From NCBI RefSeq assembly GCF_007096355.1, contig NZ_VKDF01000004.1:681483-745482 (forward strand): a stretch of 64,000 nt of DNA, read 5' to 3'. The DNA is from Paracoccus sp. M683. Lineage in GTDB: Bacteria > Pseudomonadota > Alphaproteobacteria > Rhodobacterales > Rhodobacteraceae. Positions 44,938-53,435 of the stretch are shown piece by piece; within the stretch, counting starts at the first letter, position 1; each line of letters starts with the position of its first letter. The position numbers and the translations under genes are program-made. The notes under the pieces were generated by a model. The model did not search any database and was not told the DNA's origin. It saw only the letters and a list, made by a program, of their open reading frames with translations.

Positions 44938-46670
44938 GCTGCATCCTCGGAATCTTTGGTCTTGTCCTGCTTGCGAAAGAAATCGGCGCGCTGATGGTAA
45001 TAGCCAAGCCCGAACAGCGCCTGCTCGGCGGCCCCGAGTGCGGCCGGAATCGGGTCGGCAGCGGGTTCCATCAGGTCGGTGATCGAGGTCAGCAGTTTCT
45101 CCAGATTGACAGCGCGTCCCGGGCTTTGCTTGCGCAGTTTGGCAAAATGGTTGGCCGAGCCTGCATCCAGCGTGCGAAAAACTTTCTGCGGCGAGGCCGA
45201 AGCCGCACCATAGAATTTATCCTTGATGGTGGCGTTGATCCCGCCAAGCGCGGCACGTTGCACCTCTTCATAGACGGCGAACAGGCGGCCAAGAACATAG
45301 CCCCTGTCGGTATTGGCGGGGTCGAGCGCCACGGGAACCTCCAGTTTGAAATTGCGGATCAGGACGGATTTCAGGATCGCGACGCGCAGGGCATTGATCT
45401 GACCATCGGCGCGCAGGCGCATAAGCGCCGTTGAAAGCAGGGTCAGCGGATAAGGGGTGCCGGCCAGTATTGCGCGCAGCCATTCGCCCGCGACCAGCGG
45501 CGGCACATTCTCGCGCTTAGCCTGCGAGGCCAGTTCCAGCAGATACCGCCACAGGGGCGGCCAGCCATCGCGCGGGGGTGGTTCGATGGCGGTGTCGGAC
45601 AGGAATCGCTGATAATTCGCGGTCAATTGGCCGAAATCATCCTGCCAGTAAAACCGAACCGACAGCCGCGCGGCATTTGGCGCGAGGCCCAGAACATGAA
45701 AGCGGACGCCGTCGGCCAGGTTCGGGGCGATCTGCGACAACCGCTGTCCCTGCCGGATCGCGTCCAGACGCGCGCGAATGTCAGAGGTCGCAAGCCGGTC
45801 CTCGGCCGCCGGGTCAATGAACGCCGCAAAGAAGGACTCGGCCTCCTCGGCAGCCTTCGCATCATCGCTATCCGCCCAGAACACAGTCGAGGCGTCGCCG
45901 ATCTGGACCCGATGCCCGCTGTCCTTTTCCAGATAACGGTTCAGCACTGTCGTATAGGCAAAGGTCGCCGCTTCCGAGACGGGCGCGTTGTCGCCCTGAT
46001 CGTGACCGTAAGATGTAAAGGCATCCAGATTGAAGGACACCAGACTTGCCCCCGACGATTGGGCGCCCCAAACGCCCTTGATCGACGGATGCAGCCGCGC
46101 GACCGGCGCCGACTTGCCAGTCACAAGGCAGATCTGCGCCTGCGAAGCGCCTTCCGCATTGATCCTGCTCCACAATTCACGGGCGGCAGGCCGGTCATGC
46201 AGAAAGCCGTCACGATACTCGTCGCTCAGCGCAAAGACGATGTTCTGGTCAGGCAAACCCTCGGACCAGATCGGCGGTTGAAACGCATCAGGCGTCCACG
46301 ACTCCAGAAACTGCGCCAAAGCCGACAGGCCCGCATCATCCGTGCCCTGTAACCATTCGGCATGGCGCGCGCGAAACGCCGCATGTTCATCGGCGGTGCG
46401 CTTGCCCACACCCGCCGTCACGCCCAGAACATAGGCCGATTTGTCCCACAGGAAGTTCGGCGCAACGCTGACGGTGCGCTTTACAGCCTGCGGCACAATC
46501 ATCATCCTCGGACTGCGCTTCTTGTCATCCGCGCGCAGGTCGATGACATGTTCGACCCCGCCATCAGGGCGCAGCACCACACAGAAACCGATCTTCTCGA
46601 CCGAAAAGCCGAACGGGGGCGCGTCACTCAGCCGATCGTAGGCGCGGACCAGCGAGGCGAGCAGGCTCAT
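44934..46670 (-). CDS. cas8c: Type I-C Cascade large subunit Cas8c (Csd1)
   Basis: A 578-residue Csd1/Cas8c, the subunit that recognises the PAM and recruits Cas3. Typical features are the start LLASLVRAYDRLSD, a middle segment VCSATSR-like in style but family-specific (YVLGVTAGVGKRT, SFNLDAFTSYG) and a helical C-terminus (LGYYHQRADFFRKQ). In type I-C an internal start in this gene often yields the small subunit Cas11; that is known for the family and not tested here. It overlaps cas5 by 4 nt. Confidence 0.96.
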   Translation of the reverse strand: MSLLASLVRAYDRLSDAPPFGFSVEKIGFCVVLRPDGGVEHVIDLRADDKKRSPRMMIVPQAVKRTVSVAPNFLWDKSAYVLGVTAGVGKRTADEHAAFRARHAEWLQGTDDAGLSALAQFLESWTPDAFQPPIWSEGLPDQNIVFALSDEYRDGFLHDRPAARELWSRINAEGASQAQICLVTGKSAPVARLHPSIKGVWGAQSSGASLVSFNLDAFTSYGHDQGDNAPVSEAATFAYTTVLNRYLEKDSGHRVQIGDASTVFWADSDDAKAAEEAESFFAAFIDPAAEDRLATSDIRARLDAIRQGQRLSQIAPNLADGVRFHVLGLAPNAARLSVRFYWQDDFGQLTANYQRFLSDTAIEPPPRDGWPPLWRYLLELASQAKRENVPPLVAGEWLRAILAGTPYPLTLLSTALMRLRADGQINALRVAILKSVLIRNFKLEVPVALDPANTDRGYVLGRLFAVYEEVQRAALGGINATIKDKFYGAASASPQKVFRTLDAGSANHFAKLRKQSPGRAVNLEKLLTSITDLMEPAADPIPAALGAAEQALFGLGYYHQRADFFRKQDKTKDSEDAA

Positions 46671-47365
46671 CCCCGGATCTCCTCTGATCCCGGAGGCGGC
46701 ACGTCCATCACGCCGTCGCGCAGGCTGGCGCGGAAGAACATCGAGGGACGCCCCGGCGCCGCGTGGTCAATATCCCACAGCATGAACCCCAGATCGCGCG
46801 GCGCGCCAAAGCCAAGATCAGCGGTCTGTGCCTTTTGATCACGGGCGGGCATTGGCGAATCGGGCGGAACCAGCGCGAAATGTGCGGCAAATTCCCGCGT
46901 GCCAAGGCAGGGTTGAGCGAAGCACTGACCGCGCGCGGCCCGGCGATTGAAGATATCAAGATGCTTGCCGTCGCTGTCATCCGGCCCGGCCTTCGACGTC
47001 ATGCGGAAATGGGCCTCGATAACATAGGCCGGCGCGACCAGCACCGTCGAAGCCCGCTGTTGCCGATCCTCATCGACAAGCAATTGCACCCCCTCAAGAT
47101 CGCCGCGTTTCATCGCCCGCTTGATTGTCCCCGCAGGCGCCTTGTGGCCCACCTCGTTGCGGCGGATCGACTGAAAGCGGATCGGCTCCAGCACATGGAT
47201 GCGGTCGATCACCCAACGGATTGCAGGCTTCCAGTGGATCGCCTCAAGAATTCCGCGCGCGGCCGAAGGCGTCATCACATCATAAGAAACCCGCTCAACC
47301 TTCATTTCGGGGCGGGTGAACAGCGCATTCCTGCCCCAGACATGCAAGCGAATACCAAATGACAT
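46667..47365 (-). CDS. cas5: Type I-C Cas5 (Cas5d), crRNA-processing subunit
   Basis: A 232-residue Cas5 starting at the ATG at 47365, preceded by GGAG. It begins SFGIRLHVWGRNALFTRPEM and contains KVERVSYDVMTPSAARGILEAI, the I-C Cas5 signature. In type I-C this protein, rather than Cas6, cuts the pre-crRNA and keeps the 5' handle. It is the first gene of the cas5-8-7-4-1-2 unit, which seems to have its own promoter. Confidence 0.96.
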   Translation of the reverse strand: MSFGIRLHVWGRNALFTRPEMKVERVSYDVMTPSAARGILEAIHWKPAIRWVIDRIHVLEPIRFQSIRRNEVGHKAPAGTIKRAMKRGDLEGVQLLVDEDRQQRASTVLVAPAYVIEAHFRMTSKAGPDDSDGKHLDIFNRRAARGQCFAQPCLGTREFAAHFALVPPDSPMPARDQKAQTADLGFGAPRDLGFMLWDIDHAAPGRPSMFFRASLRDGVMDVPPPGSEEIRG

Positions 47366-47696
47366 GAATACTCCAGATTTCCGGGCCAGATTACCCGGCA
47401 ACACCCACAAGGCAAGGTAGTCGATCAGAGTCGGCAGGCGATCGTTGACATCTCTCAACGTATCTGCTAGCTTAACTTCACTCTAGTGTAAAGAGCGGAC
47501 ACCTCCCGGGAATGGAGAAGGGATATGAAGAGACGGCCTAATATCAGACGTAAATCATATGCCCTTCGTTTGCGGATCGGCTCGTTTTGCATCGCTCTTG
47601 AGCTGGATCTCGAACCCCCATAGTGGTCGGGCGTCGCACCTCAACAGCCCGTGGATAGAAACACTCTCGTGTAAAGCATGTAGTGAAAGCCAAAGT
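47366..47696. promoter_or_regulatory. Promoter region between cas3 and cas5 with a 15-bp repeat
   Basis: This gap holds CACTCTAGTGTAAAG (47479-47493) and CACTCTCGTGTAAAG (47662-47676), a direct repeat with one mismatch. Each contains a CACT-AGTG-like inverted half-site pair and, on the minus strand, TTTACA resembling a -35 box for cas5. A plus-strand TTGACA is at 47445-47450. The layout suggests regulated promoters in both directions. Confidence 0.5.
47525..47623 (+). CDS. Candidate 32-residue small protein between cas3 and cas5
   Basis: ATG at 47525 follows GGAGAAGG by a suitable distance and opens a 33-codon frame. The peptide is a basic start (MKRRPNIRRKSYALRLRIG) followed by a more acidic, hydrophobic end (ALELDLEPP). 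A TTGACA lies about 75 bp upstream. It is antisense to the cas operon and bracketed by the 15-bp repeats. I do not recognise it; it could be spurious or a small regulator. Confidence 0.3.
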   Translation: MKRRPNIRRKSYALRLRIGSFCIALELDLEPP

Positions 47697-47727
47697 ATCG
47701 CGCCCTATACACCGTATAGGGCGCGAT
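47697..47727. terminator. Perfect hairpin after cas3
   Basis: ATCGCGCCCTATA pairs with TATAGGGCGCGAT (13 bp, 5-nt loop) starting 7 bp after the cas3 stop codon. The T-run TTTT lies on the plus-strand side. It would separate the cas3 transcript from cas5, which are normally co-transcribed in type I-C loci. Confidence 0.65.
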
Positions 47728-47733
47728 TTTCAG

Positions 47734-49956
47734 TCAAATCAGCGAGGATTCCCCGGCAAGATAATCGGCATCCTCCCACCACAGACCGCTATCTTCATGA
47801 TATAATGACGGATTATCGAGCACGCAGAACTGATCCCCGCGCGGGTTGGGATGATGGTAACTCGCATGGCCATTTTCGACCAGCTTCGCACGCGACTTGA
47901 CCGGGATCTGGATGGTATATGGCTGCAAATCGCGGGCGATGAGGCTTGAGGGGACATCAGCAATAGCCAGACGGCCCACTGCCGCCGCCGCTTTGTCATC
48001 GCCCGGAACGATCACCGGCACCATCGGGCTGTCAATCATCCGATAGTCGGCGGCGGTCGTGCGGAAGGGAAAATCCGTGCCACCTTGCGCAAGGACAAAG
48101 CGGTCGGCCATGGGCTTGCCCAACCGGTCGGGACCCACGGTCCAGTAAACATCTTCGAACCAGTCGCGAATTGCCTCGGGCGACAGCAGGTTAGCGTGTC
48201 GGCTGGCGGTCCTCGCCATGGCATCGGCAAGCGCGCGGACCTCGGCAGGGGCCCCCTGACCCTCAGGTGAAAAGATCGTCAGGGTGCTGGCCTCGGGATC
48301 ACGCAGACCGTTGCGGTTCACTCGCCCCGCAGCCTGCACACAGGAATCCAGCCCCGCCTCGGCGCGCCAGCCAACAGGGAAATCCAGATCGACCCCAGCC
48401 TCGATCAGGCTGGTCGCAATCAGACGGCACTGGGCCCCCGTCGCGAGGCGATGGCGAATATTCTCCAGAATGGCGCGGCGATGGGCGGGATATTGGCGGG
48501 TGGTCAAGTGGATCAGCCCTTCGGTCCCGGCGGCCTGGCCAGCCTTGAACAATTCCAGCGCATGTGCCCGGCTGTTCACGATGACGAAGCCTTGCGGCGT
48601 GGCAGACAATGCGCCGATCAGTGCGGTATCATCCATCTGCCCGCCGCGAACGACCTTCGCGCGACGCAACCGCTGCGCCAACCCCTCCGGATCGGGCGCC
48701 AGTTCGCGCCCCTCCAGCGGCAAGCCGCCCTGCTTCAACTGACGGCTGTCAAAGGCGGGCTGGGTCGCGGTGCACAGCACGACCGAACAGCCGTAATGCG
48801 CGCTGAGGACCTCGATCATCCGCAGCGTCGGGATCAGCAGCTTGCGCGGCAGACATTGCGCCTCGTCCAGCACAATTACCGACCCGGCGATATTCTGCAG
48901 CTTGCGGCAGCGCGAGGGCCGTGCGGCGAACAGGCTTTCGAACAGTTGCACATTGGTCGTGACGACCAGGGGCGCGGCCCAATCCTCCATCGCCAGCCGC
49001 ATCTTGTCGCGGCCCTGCTCATCCGGCTTTTCAATCTCGATGGATGCGTGATGTTCCAGCACCGCATCGCCAAACAGATTACGGAAAATCGCCGCCGTCT
49101 GGTCAATGATCGAGGTGTAGGGGATCGCATAGATGATCCGCCGATGCCCATATCGCGCCGCATGATCCAGCGCGAAGCCCAATGATGCCAGCGTCTTGCC
49201 CCCGCCCGTCGGCACGGTCAGTGTGAACAGCCCCGGTTTCAATGCGGCGCGCTTGCGAATATGGGCCAGAATCGCGGCCCGCAACCGGTTCAGATCGCTG
49301 TCTGCTGAAAATCCGGCCATATGCGCATCGAAACGCCTGATCCACTCCGGCAGGCATTCTGACAGCGAAGGCCAATTCCGGTCCGGTTCGCGTTTTTCAA
49401 GCTGCGCATAAAACGCCTCGGTGTCGCGAAAATCCGCATCGACCAGACAGGAAAACAACAGTCTGATCGCGACAGAGAGATCGAACGCCCCGGTGGCGAG
49501 CCTAATCAGCGACTTCAGTTCGGCCCCGGCTGGCAATAGGTCGGCCGTGGCCGCATTGCTGATCGCCGGATCGATCCTGTCCTTGAAGTCCTCGATCCGG
49601 CGATCGAGGCTGCTCTCCGAACCGCGCCGATCCGGCAAGCCCGCATGATGGCCAAGAATGGCATAGGCCAAAGCCTCGGCGACAGGCCGCAGGGCCGGCG
49701 ACGCTTCACGCAGTAACCACTCGGCTCCGGCGGTCGAGTGATCGACCCGAACGTTTTCACCGCACAGTATGCGGTCAAAGGCTGGATCGTATTTCCCGAA
49801 ATCATGAAATAGTCCTGCGATACGAGCCGCATTTTTAAGACCAAGAGATCTGCCCCGGTCGCCCGCCAGAGCAGCACAAGCTTCCAGATGATTACACAAA
49901 ATTTGCCAGTCAGCGCGATCTTCGCGTGTCCCGGAATGGGCATAATAGATCTTCAT
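47734..49956 (-). CDS. cas3: CRISPR-associated helicase-nuclease Cas3 with N-terminal HD domain
   Basis: A 740-residue Cas3. The HD nuclease is at the N-terminus (GLFHDFGKYD, about residues 48-57; later ILGHHAG). Helicase motifs follow: VPTGGGKTLAS (Walker A), VLDEAQCLPR (DEAQ box), TATQPA and QAAGRVNRNG. It is recruited by Cascade and degrades target DNA. The ATG at 49956 was preferred; an upstream GTG at 49992 falls inside a promoter-like AT-rich sequence (TATAGT/TAATAT). Length and order match type I-C. Confidence 0.96.
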   Translation of the reverse strand: MKIYYAHSGTREDRADWQILCNHLEACAALAGDRGRSLGLKNAARIAGLFHDFGKYDPAFDRILCGENVRVDHSTAGAEWLLREASPALRPVAEALAYAILGHHAGLPDRRGSESSLDRRIEDFKDRIDPAISNAATADLLPAGAELKSLIRLATGAFDLSVAIRLLFSCLVDADFRDTEAFYAQLEKREPDRNWPSLSECLPEWIRRFDAHMAGFSADSDLNRLRAAILAHIRKRAALKPGLFTLTVPTGGGKTLASLGFALDHAARYGHRRIIYAIPYTSIIDQTAAIFRNLFGDAVLEHHASIEIEKPDEQGRDKMRLAMEDWAAPLVVTTNVQLFESLFAARPSRCRKLQNIAGSVIVLDEAQCLPRKLLIPTLRMIEVLSAHYGCSVVLCTATQPAFDSRQLKQGGLPLEGRELAPDPEGLAQRLRRAKVVRGGQMDDTALIGALSATPQGFVIVNSRAHALELFKAGQAAGTEGLIHLTTRQYPAHRRAILENIRHRLATGAQCRLIATSLIEAGVDLDFPVGWRAEAGLDSCVQAAGRVNRNGLRDPEASTLTIFSPEGQGAPAEVRALADAMARTASRHANLLSPEAIRDWFEDVYWTVGPDRLGKPMADRFVLAQGGTDFPFRTTAADYRMIDSPMVPVIVPGDDKAAAAVGRLAIADVPSSLIARDLQPYTIQIPVKSRAKLVENGHASYHHPNPRGDQFCVLDNPSLYHEDSGLWWEDADYLAGESSLI

Positions 49957-50740
49957 ATCGGTACTTTCGGACCCCTCAACTAAATTAGTCACAATACTAT
50001 ATTAGCTTTTGTACGATCTCATGAGGTGGAGCATATGGGCGTTGTGGCAGAAGTCGGCGCCAAGGCCGCATTGGCGCAAGCGAGATCGAAGGCCGCAACC
50101 GCGGGGGGGCGCATCGGGGCGATTTCGCGCGCGACGTCGGCCGCTTCGGTCAGGAAGCGGCAGAGCTCCACGAGGAGCCTCACCATGATGTCGGGCGCGA
50201 TCGCCATCGTTCTCTCCGTCATTCCGGCGAAGGCGATGTCGCTGAGAAGCATAAGCTTCACGGCGAGGACCTTCGCATCGCGGAGGACATGCGACCGAAG
50301 CGAAAAGAGGAGTGACATTTTTTAGGAGAGGGCACGCCACCCCAGGCCCGTAGGGCCTGGGGCCAGCGACGCCGCCAATGGAACCCGGTCGGGCGGTATT
50401 CGAGGTGCGGTTGCGATAAGGTTGTGAAACGCAAGTCTGCGACTCCTGGCCAGCGTTTGTGCCAAGCGGAGGGACAGGAATCGTGCCATGTCGGATAGTC
50501 TGCGACTCTTCACGCAGATTAGCCAACAATTTCAGGGCTTTGAAGATTATTGGCTCCGGCGGTAGGGGCCGGAGTGAAGGTGCAGCTAACACACTGATTT
50601 ATCGATGAATAAGAGCCTCTTGCGAAATCAGCTCAAAAGGTCTTGTCACCATAAACATGCAGCACCTGGTTTGGACTTTCAAGGCCTGTTCGCGGGATGG
50701 CGCCTGAGAACTGCTGTCACGTGATATGATCGGACCCCGT
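49957..50740. other. Gap between cas3 and hipA, with degraded coding-like sequence
   Basis: About 780 bp. The left edge holds the AT-rich cas3 promoter (49960-50025). A minus-strand frame at 50019-50318 (MSLLFSLRSHVLRDAKVL, later IMVRLLVELCRFLTEAAD) has helix-like residues but no Shine-Dalgarno, and I cannot assign it. The right tRNA-end repeat copy is at 50545-50573. No intact gene is supported. Confidence 0.5.
50545..50573 (-). repeat. tRNA 3'-end-like direct repeat, right copy (putative att site)
   Basis: The minus strand from 50566 to 50551 reads CCTACCGCCGGAGCCA, identical to the left copy at 39832-39847 and in the same orientation. Flanking similarity (CACTGA, TATTGG) extends over roughly 60 bp in diverged form. 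It is 10.7 kb from the left copy, and no tRNA body adjoins it. Confidence 0.6.
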
Positions 50741-52081
50741 TTATCCGGGATCTGCAGCCAGCAAGACCTTGATCGTCTCGGCACGTGCCATGGCATCTTG
50801 CGAAATCGCGTCCATCACAAAATCCGGCACCTGATCCTGCACCGCCTCGCGCGCACGGGCGAGGGCAGGGCCGAGGCGATCCACTAATTCCGCAAGCAGA
50901 GCCAACGCACGACCCTTAGGCAGACCGCTGGCGCGCGCTTCCTTCTCGAAATGGCGCGGGACGATATCGTCGATGCGGTAATGACCATCCACGGACATCG
51001 CCATGCGATAGCGCTTGCGCTGCAGCCGCCCCGCCTGCACGACAGGGGCAATGCTCAGGACATCATATAGCGGTGCCAGGCGGAAACGCCCTCGGCGACC
51101 AAGATGCAGGCTGAAGTTCTTGGCATGCCCATCAGAGGCTCCGATCAGATAAAAGAACATCTGCGCGCGCAGAAATGCCTCACGATCAAGGATCGGCTCG
51201 TCGGATTCGCGCAGCAGTTCCATGATCTGCCGAATGCTCGGACCACCCGAGCGCTGATATTTCTGTGTCGAGGCAAAACCGAGCGCCTGACAAAGATCCT
51301 CTTGCGGCAGACGCGTCAGCACCGCACCATTCCAGCGCCGGTCAAAGCGTTCGACCGCCAGCGCGCTGATGCCGGGCAGGGTGATCCGTTCGACCGAGGC
51401 CGCAGGCAGGCCAATCTCTTGGGCAAGGGTCATGCAAAACAGTTCGTTTTCAACGCTGTCGCTCAGGTCGATCTGGTCCGGCCCCGGCAGAACACCCATC
51501 GGTGTCTTGAAGATGTGACTGGTGGGCGTGATCCCGCGCGGCTTTGCCCAGCGGTCGCCGATCCTGAGGTAAGCGGTCTTTTCCTGCGCGCCGGCAATCG
51601 AGATCCTGAAATCGTCGTCCGGCCCTTGCGCCAGAGGGGCCATGGCCAGCCCCCGCAGATCGGCTGCCATCTCGGCTGCGCTGATCACACGATAGGCCAT
51701 GTCCTGCGCTTCGGGCATCTCGCCTTGCGGCAGAAACTGCAGCGCACCCACGCAGTCTCGTCCCAGCACCGACAGCAGCGAAAACACGTCCTTGTCTGGC
51801 GCCGCGACCCGCTCGGCGATCTTGGCGCGCAATTCGCCCTCGGCATCTGGCAAGAGGTTGTCGAAGGCGGCAAGCACCAGATCCCCCCGTTGTGCGCCCT
51901 GCACCAAAGGCAGGACGCTGGCGACCGGAAAGGCATCTTCGCTCGCCAGCCACGCCGGGGAATAGCTGAAGCCGATCCCGCCATCCGCAGCCTTGACCAG
52001 CGTGCCGACGAGGATCTGCCCATGCCAGACGCCGGTCCTGGCCTGCCTTGCGCCTTGCCGGACGCGCTGCCTACGTGCCAT
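50741..52081 (-). CDS. hipA: HipA-family Ser/Thr kinase toxin
   Basis: A 446-residue HipA. It shows the N-terminal LVGTLVKAADGGIGFSY strand, the conserved ISIAGAQEKTAYL P-loop region, SVENELFCMTLAQEIGLPAA, and the catalytic loop IGASDGHAKNFSLHL with APLYDVLS. HipA kinases phosphorylate a tRNA synthetase (GltX in E. coli) and halt translation. The start lies 11 nt inside the hipB gene, so they are coupled. Full length suggests an active toxin. Confidence 0.93.
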   Translation of the reverse strand: MARRQRVRQGARQARTGVWHGQILVGTLVKAADGGIGFSYSPAWLASEDAFPVASVLPLVQGAQRGDLVLAAFDNLLPDAEGELRAKIAERVAAPDKDVFSLLSVLGRDCVGALQFLPQGEMPEAQDMAYRVISAAEMAADLRGLAMAPLAQGPDDDFRISIAGAQEKTAYLRIGDRWAKPRGITPTSHIFKTPMGVLPGPDQIDLSDSVENELFCMTLAQEIGLPAASVERITLPGISALAVERFDRRWNGAVLTRLPQEDLCQALGFASTQKYQRSGGPSIRQIMELLRESDEPILDREAFLRAQMFFYLIGASDGHAKNFSLHLGRRGRFRLAPLYDVLSIAPVVQAGRLQRKRYRMAMSVDGHYRIDDIVPRHFEKEARASGLPKGRALALLAELVDRLGPALARAREAVQDQVPDFVMDAISQDAMARAETIKVLLAADPG

Positions 52082-52331
52082 GCCCGGGCGTATCCGCTTG
52101 TGCTGCGCGGGTGGTCATGCACAACTCGCCGCCGAGGGGCTCGAGCAACCGCAGATAGACATCAAGGCTCACCGAGACGACACCGGTCTCGATGTCGGAA
52201 ATCGTCGATTGGGCCGTGCCTGTCGCCTTGGCGAGTTGGTTTTGCGTGAGGTTGCAGGCCTTGCGGCGCGCGCGCAGAGCGGCACCTGCCTGCCGCAAGC
52301 TGCGGATGCTGGTTGGGGGCAAACTGTCCAT
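52071..52331 (-). CDS. hipB: HipB-family antitoxin
   Basis: An 86-residue helix-turn-helix protein (Xre type): LRQAGAALRARRKACNLTQN, then QLAKATGTAQSTISDIETG (about residues 32-50). It neutralises HipA and represses the pair's promoter. Upstream is an AT-rich region whose motif is repeated at 53660-53716. Confidence 0.92.
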   Translation of the reverse strand: MDSLPPTSIRSLRQAGAALRARRKACNLTQNQLAKATGTAQSTISDIETGVVSVSLDVYLRLLEPLGGELCMTTRAAQADTPGHGT

Positions 52332-52461
52332 GCGGATGTATATAGCCCATGCGCGATATGATTTAAATATCCCTTATGAGCTATTTTTCGTGAATATCGT
52401 TTGTTGACGATAGCGGCCGATGGCGAAAATTCTCTGCGCTTCGGAGCGAGCGGTGATCTGA
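52332..52461. promoter_or_regulatory. hipBA promoter/operator region
   Basis: This AT-rich stretch includes TATATAGCCC near 52340 and ATGAGCTATTT at 52376-52386. It probably holds the hipBA promoter and HipB operators. A diverged copy of about 55 bp occurs at 53660-53716. Confidence 0.45.
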
Positions 52462-53166
52462 ACCTTCGTTGAGCAACGAACGCTGGCTTATCGGGATGGC
52501 CGCCTGCGCCTGACCGCAGACGGCTGGGCGCAGGGCTGGACCGAGGTTTTCCCCGAGCTGACCGAGGAAGAGCGCCGCCTGGCCGAACTGCCCGGCTTTA
52601 CCGCTGAACAGCGCGACGCGTTCATCCTGGCCGATCCGGTGCTGAACGACGGCCTGCCCGCCCATACCGGCCATGCGCCCGAGTCCGATCCGGTCGGAAA
52701 TGTGATCTCGACGCCGATCACCGAGGAAGAATATGCCCAGATCTTGGCCCGGGCCCGTAACGAGCCGGGCGTCGCCTCTGGTGCGGGCCAGCAGGTCGGG
52801 GCAGACTGGTTGAATGCAGGGATCCGCACTGGCGCCATGCCAATCCCTGCGTCCGTGGCAGAGAGGCTGGAAGGCCGCCGGTTTGGCAGTTTCGATGCCT
52901 ATCGGCGGGCGTTCTGGAAGGCGGTCGCGCAGGAGCCGGAGTTGATGGGGCAGTTTGACAGGCGCAGTCAGGAAGCAATCAAGAAGGGTTTTGCACCATC
53001 GACACCCAAATCGGTTCGGGTTGGTAAACGTGATCGATGGGAGTTAGATCACATAAATCCACTATGGAATAACGGCGAACTGTATGGTGCTGATAACCTT
53101 CAGATTATGCCACCAAAATCGCATATAGAAAAAACACGTGAGGATATGAAGGGATACCGGAGTTGA
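52462..53166 (+). pseudogene. Colicin E-type HNH DNase domain (bacteriocin C-terminal fragment)
   Basis: The frame opens after a stop at 52459 without a credible start and runs about 234 codons. The C-terminal 100 residues align by eye with the DNase domain of colicins E2/E9 and S-type pyocins: RFGSFDAYRRAFWKAVAQEP, then FAPSTPKSVRVGKRDRWELD, then HINPLWNNGELYGADNLQ and PPKSHIEKTRED. The receptor-binding and translocation domains are missing. At the metal site, the catalytic His (equivalent to H103) and the H127 ligand are kept, but H102 is Asp and H131 is Thr. It is followed directly by an immunity gene. I read it as a truncated toxin, possibly of altered activity. Confidence 0.75.
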
Positions 53167-53174
53167 TCGACTAC

Positions 53175-53435
53175 ATGAAGACAAAATCAATCTCTGAGCT
53201 TACCAAGCAAGAGTTTTTGGATTTTGTTGTATTTCTTGGAATGGCGCCTGGAAATACGGAGGCTGAAAATAGCCGCTGGAACAGGAAATTCGAAGATTTG
53301 GCTGAACACCCAAGCGGCACTGACCTACTTTTCTATCCAGAATCGGGAAAGGAATCGGACGAAGCTGTTGTCGATGAAGTCGAGCGCTACCGCCACGAAA
53401 ACGGCCTTCCCGGTTTCAAGGACAGCGATTTCTGA
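53175..53435 (+). CDS. Colicin/pyocin DNase immunity protein (Im7/Im9 type)
   Basis: An 86-residue protein, the same length as Im9. It has the Im pattern: SISELTKQEFLDFVVFLG, DLAEHPSGTDLLFYPESG and a C-terminal RYRHENGLPGFK. Im proteins bind the DNase domain of the cognate colicin and block it. GGAG lies 12 nt before the ATG; a TTG at 53163 overlapping the toxin stop is the alternative start. Its survival next to a truncated toxin would protect against related bacteriocins. The AT-richer codon use differs from the chromosomal genes. Confidence 0.85.
   Translation: MKTKSISELTKQEFLDFVVFLGMAPGNTEAENSRWNRKFEDLAEHPSGTDLLFYPESGKESDEAVVDEVERYRHENGLPGFKDSDF

Noticed and set aside
50610..50630. GAGCCTCTTGCGAAATC resembles the end of some IS5-type elements
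   Set aside because: No partner end, target duplication or transposase nearby; too short to support.
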